A stretch of DNA of 64,000 nucleotides. Source: Gracilaria domingensis (lineage: Eukaryota > Rhodophyta > Florideophyceae > Gracilariales > Gracilariaceae). This document shows positions 41,287 through 51,272 of this stretch, in pieces; the first letter of the stretch is position 1, and the number at the start of each line of letters is the position of its first letter. The translations under genes were made by a program, and so were the position numbers. The notes under the pieces are model-generated. The model had not been told where the DNA came from. It saw only the letters and a list, made by a program, of their open reading frames with translations, and made no database searches. Where the stretch lies: positions 70,678 through 134,677 of the forward strand of contig VCMS01000340.1 in assembly GCA_022539475.1 (NCBI GenBank), given 5' to 3'.

Positions 41287-44208
41287 AGCATTGATAACGA
41301 AGAGAGATCCTCAAGTGGGGATGACGCCAACTGTGAAGAGCTTTCCTTTTCATCCGAAGAAGACTCAGACTCCTGCGAGGAAACACTCGACCTCACAGAC
41401 GCGAAAGCCGATGGACAGGTGGGTATGAAATCCAATGCATCTGCAAACAGTCTGATGGCACAAAACGGATTGAAGATATGGCATAATCGTCTCGGTCATG
41501 TCAGATCTGACCGTGCCGTTAGGTCACTCATAGCAAATCGCACTCTCCCACCTCATCGGCAGCACGGTACAAGTTGTGATCCGTGTGAGAAGGCAAAGTT
41601 CAGAAGATCCTACAGGGGTAGTCTGACGAAGTCACAGCACCCTGGAGCACTCCATGCCGAAGTTTTTGGAAAACTCAAGCGGCCAACTACTGAGAGTTAC
41701 AGATACTTTTGCCCAGTCGTGGAAGAGTACACCAGATTTGTATTTTCCAGACCTTTGAAGACGAAGGGAGATGTCTCAGCCGCTGTAAGACAATTTAAAA
41801 ACTGGATTGAAAGACAGACTGGTCACATGGTTACTTCACTTTACACTGATAGAGGGAAAGAGTTTCTGGGAGCTTAAAACAAAATGCATGAGCTTGGAAT
41901 TGAGATATTCAAGACCACACCACATACTCCATCCTCTAACGGTCTCATCGAGGGAACGTAAGGATTACTTGTATCAGCAATACGCGCATGTCTTCAGCAA
42001 TCTCAACTATCGCGAAAGTACTGGGCGTATGTACTGCAGCATATTGTCGATGTGAAGAACATAGTGTTGCACTCAACGACAAAGAAATCGCCGTATGTTG
42101 CACTGCTAGGACACGATCCGCCTCAAGCAAAGCATATGAGACCACTTGGTTGCCTCGTCTCTGTAGAGATTACGAAGAAAGAACGGAAACAGAAGGACAA
42201 GATGACGGCACTTATAGAAGACGGACTGGACCTTGGACATGTGCCTGGAGAGATCTACAAAATCCTAACTAAAGGTGTAATTCGTAGCTCGAAGCATGTT
42301 AAGTTTCATGAAGACACATTTCCACGAACTGGAGTTTTTGGAAAGAACTCTGAAGAATTGGAAGGAAGTGAGACATTGACTGTTCTAGATGAATCGTCAG
42401 ATGAAGATGGAGACATTGGGAATGGTGAAGATAACTCTGACGTGAACACTGCAGGGAAAACTGGAAATGAAGACAGTGGAGACAATTTGAGTTTCCTTAC
42501 GCACTACCAAGAACACCAGTCAACGTTCGATGGAAATCAGTACCATGATGAATCTGCAGAGACGATAACGCCAGAGCCGAAACACCGGTATAATTTGAGG
42601 TCACGCTTGAAAGCCGCTGTTTGCGTACCAAAGACAATTTATACATCGGATGAGCCGTCACTGGTAGAAGCGATGAATTCCAAAGAATGGCCACACTGAA
42701 GAAACGCTATTAAGGAAGAATTTGACACAATCATCAATGCAAAGAATTATGAGCGATGTTCTAATCCTAAGTCTAAAGCGCTTCCTACGGGCATAATTCT
42801 TCGCCTGAAACGTGACGAGCATGGCAATCTACAGAGATTCACGGCTAGACTTGTGGCGAGGGGAAACCTTCAGCGATTGTCCGACCTTGAGGCAAAGCAC
42901 TGCTATTCACCTGTAGCAGGCTTTGAGATATTCAGAGTGCTTCTCTATCTGGCTGCCTCACTTGTATGAGAACGGAGACAACTTGACATCAAGGGAGCAT
43001 TTCTTTATGCACCACTCCCTGAGAATTTTAATGTCTTTATCCAGTTGCCCAAGATCCTTGACATTTCTGAAGCTGATGGTGGAATCTCAAAGCTTTTCAA
43101 ATCTCTCTACGGATTAAGAGAAGCCCCAAAGCTCTAGCACAAAACACTGCACAACTTCCTACTCAGTGTTGAATTCCGACCATCCACCATCTCTGACTGT
43201 CTCTATATCAAGCAAGAGCACAGCAGTATGGTTATCTTGCTGGCATATGTGGATGATATCGTTTTGTTTGGAGAGGCAACGAGCGTTGCCAACACGATGA
43301 AGAATCTGAAAGAACAGTGCGAGATGAAGGGTCTTGGGCAGGGGAGTCACTTTTTGGGTGTACAAATTGAAGAGAATGGCTCAGAACTCTACATGTCACA
43401 AAGAGCTCTTATTGATCAAATCATTCAGGACGCGAAAATGAAGCTCTATGAGTCTGTGGCCACCCCTCTTGCTGTGTCGCACAACCTCTATGAATTGCCT
43501 GAACCACTCACGGGAGACGAAATTGGCTTCATGGATAGGATTCGGTACAGAGAGGTGCTGGGAAAACTTCTATTCCTGGCCACAAGAACTTGCCCTGATA
43601 TATCCACAGCCGTCTCAATGTTAGGTGAAATTCAACGCCTGCCCCGCTCCGATGCATTGGAAGGCTATGAAGCATCTTATCAGATACCTCAAGGGAACGG
43701 TTGAGCGAGGTGTTTGCATTCCAAAGACTAGAGGAATCATGATCGAAGCCTGGTCAGATGCGGATTGGGGCAGAGAGAAGACGGGAGGCGTTCGCGCAGT
43801 GAACTGGTGGTCTGTGTTGGGCATGTACCAGTAGTATGGGTCTCAATGCTGCAACAATCAGTCGCCTTGTCTACTTGTGAAGCTGAATTCTTTGCACTCT
43901 CAAAGTGTGTGCTAAATGTCAAGTGGATTCGACAGCTCTACCAAGATTAAGAGTTACAACTTGAAAGGCCTACACGAAACTTTCAAGACAACCTGGGAAG
44001 CATCAAATGGACAACTGAAGTTCAGGGTCTTCGTAATGTCAAGCATGTGGGAATCCGCTATAACTTTGCGAAGAAAGCAGTCCAACAGGAAATGATTCTT
44101 GTTGAATACACAGCGTCGAAGTTGAACTATGCAGACTCTTTTACGAAGATACTTCCAAGGTCCATACTAGAAAACCATTTGCGTTTTCTTGGTCCTTTTT
44201 CATCATTT
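41287..44208 (+). pseudogene. Copia element 4 integrase-RT-RNase H, nonsense-ridden
   Basis: The GAG-pre-integrase HNRLGHV ... CDPCEKAKF starts about 41480. Integrase shows YTDRGKEF, but the first catalytic Asp motif reads LHAEVFG, a Glu substitution. RT contains RFTARLVARGN, LDIKGAFLYAPL, LYGLREAPKL and AYVDDIVLFG. Stops occur at 41874, 42697 and 43138. The last two replace Trp codons (TGG to TGA or TAG). Further stops lie near 42967 and 43948. Frameshifts lie near 41290, 41950 and 43660. RNase H has SDADWGR, STCEAEFFAL and DNLGSIKW and ends SFTKILPR. Confidence 0.85.
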
Positions 44209-44274
44209 TCGCGATGGTGCGTCTCAGGATGACTGAGCTCTGCTCACCAAACAGCGTGAATATGATGGAAATAA

Positions 44275-44572
44275 TGTTCTCAATAGAGGGATCAATTATG
44301 ACTGAAAATGGAAATATGCGTGTTGGAAATTGGAATCACTTACAGGACGTCCACGTAGACTATGTTAGCTGCAGCGCTGTACATCCGACGCGGCGAGCCA
44401 TCGCCGACATCCGCTCTACGAAATTATTATAGGCTTAGAGAACAAAACTCATAGAACATATTGTGTAGTGAGACTGACACCAACTTTAGACAATATATAT
44501 AAACTGCGATAACAAACTGCGAGGAGCATCTGAACTCCTCGCCAGTCTTGTCGTTCAGTTCAAATCTTGAAA
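44275..44572 (+). repeat. 3' LTR of element 4
   Basis: 298 bp matching 39473-39770 with scattered substitutions, several of them transitions. The shared ATTGTGTAGTGAGACTGACACC and GAACTCCTCGCCAGTC stretches make the pairing unambiguous. Confidence 0.9.
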
Positions 44573-45701
44573 CTTGTATTGCACCCGAGAAGCCCCGAAG
44601 CTTTGGTATCTGAATCTTTCTCAGTATTTATGCTCTCTTGGGTTCGGGAAGCTAAATTCTGCACCCTGTGTCTTCGTGTAGGGAAATGGTTCGGACACTG
44701 TAATTGTTCTGGTTTATGTTGATGATGTTAGCATCTTTGGACCTGCCCATCTCACTTCTTGGGTCAAGGAGCAGTTGAAGATACAAAAGGGAGGTCTCCG
44801 ACTTGGGGAACACAGACTTATACCTCGGTATCTCAATTGTCGAAGGCAAGGACGCGATTCTTCTTCATCAACGTCCTCTCATCGAGAATATCATCTATCA
44901 ACTTAACATGTACAGTGCAACACCGCTCGTCTATCCTCTGCTCCAATCACACTGCATATATGACGCCCTTGTCGCACCTACTGCGTCTGAAGCTACTACT
45001 ATGCTGGATGTCCCTTACAAGGAAATTCTTGAGTCTTTTCTTTTTCTGAGCACCCGCACTCGTCCCGACCTGGCTACTGCCGTCTCGATGCTAGGTAAAA
45101 TTTGCCTCTTACCCGCTGCCAGAACATTGGCAGTGCATGAAGAAGGTCATTCGGGATCTCGGTGGAACTAAAGACAATGGTTTGGTTGTGCCTTGCAACG
45201 CTTCTACTTCGGTTTCGGCTTCGTCTGATGCCGACTGAGGGCGTGATCTTGAAAAGCGTTGCTGCAGGGGGGAGTTTTATCATCGCGATTGGGAACATTC
45301 CGATCATTTGGAGCCCGAAACTTCAGAAATCTTCTGCATTGTCTACGAGTGAGGCCGAGTTCTACGCCATGTTTGATTGTATCAAGTAGTTTGTGTGGTT
45401 GAAGAATGTCTTAAGCGAATTGAACGTTCCGATTGATTATGCCTTTTCTTTGTTTCAGGACAACCTTGGTGCCATCTCTTGGACAGAAAGAGACTTTGGT
45501 ATCAGAAGAGTGGAGCACATTGCGTTCGGATATGACCATGTGCAAGATGCTGTTGAAGAGAAATTGACATATGTCAATCATGTTCGTACTGAAGAAAATC
45601 AAGCTGATATCTTTAAGAAGTCACTTATCGATGAACTGTTCCATTGCCATCGACCTTCACTACATATCTCTCCTATGTCGGTCGTGGGGGCCTCTCAGTG
45701 A
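44573..45701 (+). pseudogene. Copia element 5 fragment (RT-RNase H)
   Basis: Coding similarity begins at the first base after element 4's 3' LTR, with the RT segment L-Y-x-x-REAPKLWYLNLSQYL. VLVYVDDVSIFG and NTDLYLGISIVEGK follow, then STRTRPDLATAVSMLGK, STSEAEFYAM and DNLGAISWTERD, ending in NHVRTEENQADIFKKSL. At least three frameshifts and two stops (TAG near 44675, TAG near 45387) break it. It belongs to the same broad group as element 4 but is a separate copy, missing everything before mid-RT. Confidence 0.82.
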
Positions 45702-47018
45702 CTTTAAAGGTTGGTATTCTTGTTTTTGAACTGGAATTCTGTCGTTTGAATTTATGTCGTATCGATCGCGTGAACTTTTTATTTGATATTGTATTTGTAT
45801 TTGAGTGACTGCATTACGCACCTCTCGCGTGAGCTCTAGTCTACTTGTATCTCTACAAAGTATTAGCGGCCGCACTCATATCCATGGGTGTGCGACTCTC
45901 AGCTCTCATCGTGTTGATTTCAACTTGCTTTTTCTTTTCGAGAGATACGAGCTCAAAATTTATTTTTGGTATATATATCCGCTTCGAAAGTTTAATTAAA
46001 GTATATAAACTTGTCTCTCCATGCGCAGAGATAAACTTGGCCGCAAAATTTAAATGCAGTTTATGTCTTCCGTTATAGTTTCATTTCGATTTGAAGCTTA
46101 GCTAGCCACTAGTTGTTTGTTCTTTTCTTGCACTGAGAAGTGTTATGTAGTCATATTTTGTTAAGTTTCTGCGTCGAGTATGGGCCGACGTTGGTTTGTT
46201 TGTGTGGTTCATTGTTTTACCTAGAGTTCATTTTTTGCTACGAGCAACAAGTCCTGCGGTTTGTAAACAGCCACATTTTTTGCCATTAAAATATTGTCGA
46301 GAGTAAGAAAAATTTAAGTACCATTTTATGATTATTGAAGCAACTACAAAAGAACAAGTTTTTGCTGTGTTTCGGATTTTCTGTGCCGTGTGCTAATAAT
46401 AGAACGGAACTAACGTTTCCAGCTTGACCTTACGGTATAATTAAAATTTTCTAATTTGTCCAAAAGGTTTTCTTGTAATACTTTGTGCTCATTAAGAGAA
46501 TTGTTTTTTATTAGAATTTAAAACTATCTACCCTTGGTACTCTAAAGTTAAGATGTAGAATTTCTAAAAGATAGAGGAAGTGTTTGTTTATAAGAATGTG
46601 TGAGAATTTTTTAGCTCAGAATGAACATTAAGTAAGCAATACGTAATAAGGTCATTTGTTTCGTGCTATTATGTGTATCAAAAAATTATTTCTAGAGAAG
46701 CTTTGCGTCTTTCACTTCCAGAAGTTTACTTTTCAAAGCACTGATGTGAAAAGACCGAAAGAAATAAAGGGCGAACCGTTCGTCCGCGACGCCAAGCCTC
46801 CCGTTCAACCGAAAGTCTTTTTTCAGTTTTTTTACATTTAAAGTTAGTCACAAATACGGACCTGTTTAACCCCATGCTCTCAAGGTGACGAAAACTCGTC
46901 ACCTTTTCGTTGGGTGAATTATGTGTGCCCTGTTCCCACTTCACTAACATCACCCTGGCCGGGTGATGTGCACCCAACCAGGGTGACGTGTTGGCTGACG
47001 TGAGACTAGAAAAAGGTG
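45702..47018. other. AT-rich stretch, no gene; hairpin cluster at right end
   Basis: No coding region is supported. The left part may contain the LTR of element 5 but no copy exists for comparison. Bases 46000-46075 (CGCAGAGATAAACTTGGCCGCA...GCAGTTTATGTC) resemble 55945-55998, suggesting a copia LTR or leader remnant. The right end carries the GGTGA hairpin cluster. Confidence 0.5.
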
Positions 47019-47080
47019 ATGTGCATCCAGCTCCGGGTGAAGTCACCCTGGTTTGAAAGATCACCCAAGCACGGTGAAGC
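46880..47080. repeat. Cluster of GGTGA/TCACC inverted repeats
   Basis: Within 200 bp there are about a dozen GGTGA or TCACC motifs. AAGGTGACGA (46882-46891) pairs exactly with TCGTCACCTT (46896-46905) around a 4-base loop. CATCACCC (46948-46955) pairs with GGGTGATG (46961-46968). CCAGGGTGA near 46978 pairs with TCACCCTGG near 47043. Such dense subterminal repeats are typical of DNA transposon ends. Confidence 0.75.
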
Positions 47081-47749
47081 AAACCGCCCTTGTGGCATCT
47101 CCGTTAACATCAAACTGGATGGCAATCTGCGAATGTTTCTAGCCGCTGCCAGCGACGCCTATTCTTTCAATCTCGATGCTGCTGTCGTCGCCAACTCGTC
47201 GCTCGAGTACTACGTAGACACTCCACCTCACATCTCAAAACGACACACGTACGCTCTTCATTCTTCTGCTGTCGACCTTCCCACAGAAGCAGCCAAGCAA
47301 CAACTTCCATCTAGTTCCCAACTCTTTTCGTCTTCCTCTACGTCCAAAACGCAGCCGTATTTCCCATCTCACTCTGTACCATCCAACTTTCATTCCTTGT
47401 GATCCGCTGTCACCATCGCTCCCATACACAGGTTGCTCCTCTCGATCTCGTTACATCTGATCTTTGCTTACAATACTTTTTGGATTCAGACGTGAAGCTT
47501 ACTCCCGTGGAGCGTAACCGCACAGCTCCAGTAGCGTACACTACTCATTCACTTACAGTCTGTTTCTCCGATGGCTCCGATTGCAAATGCTGCACTGCAG
47601 TAACTGTATCCGATGCTGATTGTAAACGTTCATCGTCGTTGCCGCACCCCCAAATGTTGAGATCTATCGTTCGACCTGCTCTGGTCCCCTATGAGAAATT
47701 TTTGGAAAAAGAGGAGTGCAATTTGAGGTTAGATGGCACCAATGGATGA
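47019..47749 (+). CDS. Unrecognised ORFs, possibly one broken gene
   Basis: Two frames abut: 47019-47402, with a Ser-rich C-terminus (SSSQLFSSSSTSKTQ), and 47399-47749, with a Cys-containing segment DGSDCKCCTAVTVSDADC. The first overlaps the hairpin cluster. No domain is recognised and coding potential is modest. Together they may be a decayed gene. Confidence 0.25.
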
Positions 47750-49215
47750 TACATGGATGCCAAATGGATGCCGCATTAAGTGCGAGCAATGTGCGATTGC
47801 AGCCTAATTTCGGGGTGTCACATTGGAGGAGGGCCGCTAAGCACATGGAGCGCACTTGAAGTGGACGTGATACATGTTGCACTCCATCTGCGCCCACATT
47901 GTCCGCACTTCGCCCCCCACGATCTCAGTTTGCACTCCACGCGCACCCACAATAATGAAATAAACTAATAAAAAATTAAAATGCCCTGCCAAGGGTGTCA
48001 CATTGGAACGCGGATGGCATACAGGCGGAGTGCAGTTGGAGGCAAAACACCCCAAAAGATGCATTCCATTTGCACTCACAAAAATGAAAAATTTTCTTGT
48101 AGGGTTCCTTTCTAAGCCTATTGTGGAGCAGGCCCGGTTATAGGGGTGTTTTGACAAAAAAAAAGCTCTTCATATACCAGCTATGTGCCATTGCTAGTAG
48201 AACCTGAAGTTATGAGGTGCACATCTTATGGAAGTCGTCAACCGTTGGTTAATTAAATCTTAATTAGCACCTGTAGAGAAGCGTGCATAAACTAAGGCCT
48301 CTGACTAAGCGTGGACACGTAATGGTGGATAGCTTGTGACTTTTGTCAGTATTTTCGGAAATGTTTTAGTTTGTCGTTATTTTTGCAGCCTGACAGTTGG
48401 TTTGCTCACGTGTACAACCCGTACGGGGGTGCACTTTTGTAGTCAGTCAAGCGGACCTGCACCTGAGGTACAGGCGAAGGGCAGTTAGAAGCAAAACAAC
48501 CCAAAAGATGCACTCCATTTGCACTCACAAATATGAAAAAATTTCTTGTAAGGGTCACAGACGAGGGGCAAGGCAGATTGCTCAGCAGAGTTCGGTGTCG
48601 TGGCCCTGCAGTGGACTGGTCTGACGGACGTAGCAGAGACGCACAGTGGCGGTCCGCGGGTGGGCTGCATGTGCAACGCAACTTACGGCTCCTGCGGGGA
48701 GCTGCGTCGCGCTGGCGGGTTTACGGCACTGCGTAGGACTGCGTTGCGCTCGGTAGAAGACCGTCGTAAAGCCGTAGTTTACTGAGTTGTAGGTAGATGC
48801 GGTAGGTTAGTTCCCACTAGACTAAACATGATCGCTACCTATCCAGATCTAAGTACAAGTGCGCCGGCGACGGCCGCGGCAAGCGCGAACGTCGTCAACG
48901 GCGCATCCAGCGCTTTAGCCACCGTCGCCGAACACGTCGCAGCTTGCAGAGGGGCCCCCATAGGCTTAACCTTCGACAAAAAACACCTTTAGTCATAGAG
49001 AATTGTATAAAAATACCCTTCAGAGTCCACATCTGCTTTAAACCAGTGGAAGAGCATACCGTGAAGGATAAAATGCGAAAGTCAAAACTGAAGACAAAGT
49101 GAAAAAGAGCTTCACATATGCGTATGAATTGAATTTCAATTTCTTAGAACCAGAAAGGCCGATTTTCACGGGTATAAAAAAGTTTCCGGAAACGCTGAAA
49201 GCACTTTAATAATCA
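47750..49215. other. Noncoding stretch with dispersed short repeats
   Basis: GGGTGTCACATTGGA occurs near 47813 and 47993. A 70-base unit (CAAAACACCCCAAAAGATGC...ATGAAAAATTTTCTTGTA) at about 48039-48107 recurs at 48491-48553 with roughly 85% identity. Bases 48855-48950 are CG-rich. No gene is supported. Confidence 0.6.
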
Positions 49216-50983
49216 CTAGATCTGGTGTTCTATAGAATGATGTAAGACATTCAATTCATGTTCTGGTATTTGGGCACGCTGAAGAACCTGCTGGATTTGC
49301 CAATCATGCAAACACTTTGAACACACCGCTTGCTTGCACACAGAGCACCATTGACGCTGGCTTGACCCGCTCTTGTTTCTGATCTTGCGGCCATTCTTGG
49401 TTATTGTGTGACTGTAAGAGCACAAAGCGCAATAAGAATTTTTCCACTTCACGCACTTATGCAAAAGTATTCGCGACAATCTTCGAGCTCTCTCTTGAGG
49501 TCTGTTGTACATTTCGAGCATATTTCGCTTTTATATTGGTTCGAAGCACGTGGGATAAGAGCTTTGGTCTAACTTTTTAACATTGACATTGCTTTCCAGG
49601 CATTATGTTGGTTGAAAAGCTATTATGCTGGCCTGCGTTTTGTACTCCTTTGCTAGTTCCTTGCATACTCGGCAAACGAAGCACAAGAAGAGACAGCATG
49701 ACGAAACTCACGATATCTTTTTCCGTTGTTTCTTGCCTCAATCATATCAGGAATTCTTCCTCTTCCCTTCGCTAAAGCAAGACGTTGAATAATTGCAGCA
49801 TTGGTAATCTGACCAGAAAGCAATCGGCCGATAATGCTAACTATGGGACTCCCTGAGTAATTTGTATGGTAAAGCGTAATCATTGCTCTACTGAACTCAT
49901 CTACACCTCCTTTGATATAGTTACAATACACCAACGTGGCAGGACGAATCATTCTGGCTGGAGGTAGAGCACCAAGTTCTGTCACTAGCTTCCTGTAAGC
50001 TTGACTCAATGAATAGTACGTTGCGTAGGAGTAAAGATCTGTTACATAAGAATCTTGAAGAATATCGTCGTAGTCTTCCGGTATGAACTGAGAACCTTTT
50101 CCGACCCATGTAAATGCAGCTTCTTGAAGAGACTTCAGTACTAAGCAATATGCAGACCTTATTCTCTCTGAAAACTTCAATATAGCAACGTATATTATCT
50201 TCCCTGTTCCACAACCACTTCCCATCCATACGACAAACAGGACTGTAGAAACTCTGAGTGCAACAGAGTGGTGCAGACGCTGTAGACGATAAGAAATTGA
50301 TAGGACAAGAGCATGAAAGAGCTTAAGAGAATCCTCATCTGTTTTAATTCTCCTGACATGCGAAATCGAAGCGTACTTTTCTTTCGTCTCGTTGGCCTGC
50401 CCAATCGTGCGGATGGAGGTCATAGTCTTGATTTCAACGCTGCATACGATGTCATGCTGCATTTCATCTCGAAAGACAAGAATAGCATCCGGACTATCTG
50501 CTATCACTTCCTCTGTCTTCGAGGATATTAGTCCCACTCTTTGTATGTAGTCAACGATGTACTCTGCAGAAACAGAGCTGTTGTTCTGTCCTTAAAAAGA
50601 ACCTCCGTAAGTCACTGCGTTACGGTCGAAAAACTGTGGCAATGCAGCCAGAACTTGTTCTTCATTGATCGTTCCTTCCTTCATTCCAGCCGTAACCGCC
50701 AACGGTTTCATCACCCAACTATCAAGAGATATTGTGTACATTCTGTGAAGAAAATGACGCTTCATCATATTTTCATTTTCCGTTGCTGTGAGAATACCTG
50801 TTTCTACCTCATTCAATACTCTGCGTCTGTTACGGACATTATCGCGTAGTTTTAACAGTCTTTCATTCAGTACTGACTTTCTCTGTTGCTGGGATTCTCT
50901 GTGCCCTACAGCAGGAAGTGCACCAAGAATGTGTCGACCAAATGAACACTTGATGCTCTCAGGAAAAGACACTGGTCTTCTAC
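49216..50983 (-). pseudogene. PiggyBac-like transposase relic with PD-(D/E)xK-like region
   Basis: One leftward frame runs from about 50983 to 49653 and is broken by a TAA at 50592. The C-terminal zinc finger lies in another frame (49521-49216). Upstream are WVMKPLAVTAGMKEGTINEE and a SPDAILVF ... VEIKT stretch that has the shape of a PD-(D/E)xK nuclease site. Next are LHHSVALRVSTVLFVV and KIIYVAILKFSERIRSAY, then YIKGGVDEFSRAMI, the counterpart of the N-x-MGGVD-x-x-D motif of PiggyBac (DDE_Tnp_1_7). The tail has NGRKIRNKSGSSQRQWCSVC and CSKCLHDW, like the family's Cys-rich C-terminus. The N-terminus is missing: a stop lies just before GRRPVSFPESIKC. The family call is moderate. Confidence 0.55.
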
Positions 50984-51272
50984 CTGCTCACGGGAGCGTC
51001 GAGCCAGGAATAAACGCGGGCACGGACACAGTTCAAATGCTTTAGCAGTATTTGTTCTACTGTGCGATGATAGTTTCTCCCGGAGAAGAACGCGAGCAAG
51101 GAGAAAGTTCCTTTTCTAGTAGACGTATAACTATCCAGTTCAATACAAACAATTGTCGATACACTACAGAGTATCGATAATATCAAAGATGAAATGTTGA
51201 AGTTGTCCTATATCACAGAACTTCAATGCACGTTTAACATTCGGTACTTTTCTAAACGTCAACGTTGCGACA
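50984..51272. other. Junction between PiggyBac-like relic and copia element 6
   Basis: A short spacer with no recognisable gene. It may hold the end of the minus-strand copia element 6 (its 3' untranslated region or LTR), but no second LTR copy is available for comparison. Confidence 0.4.

Larger units (their letters stand above)
39473..44572 (+). mobile_element. Copia element 4, two LTRs, degenerate
   Basis: This 5.1-kb element has 298-bp LTRs at 39473-39770 and 44275-44572 that share about 95% of bases. The order is primer-binding site, gag, protease, integrase, RT and RNase H. The 3' LTR ends exactly where RT coding sequence of another copia (element 5) begins, so it probably inserted there. 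A matching left flank is not present and no target duplication is visible. Confidence 0.85.
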
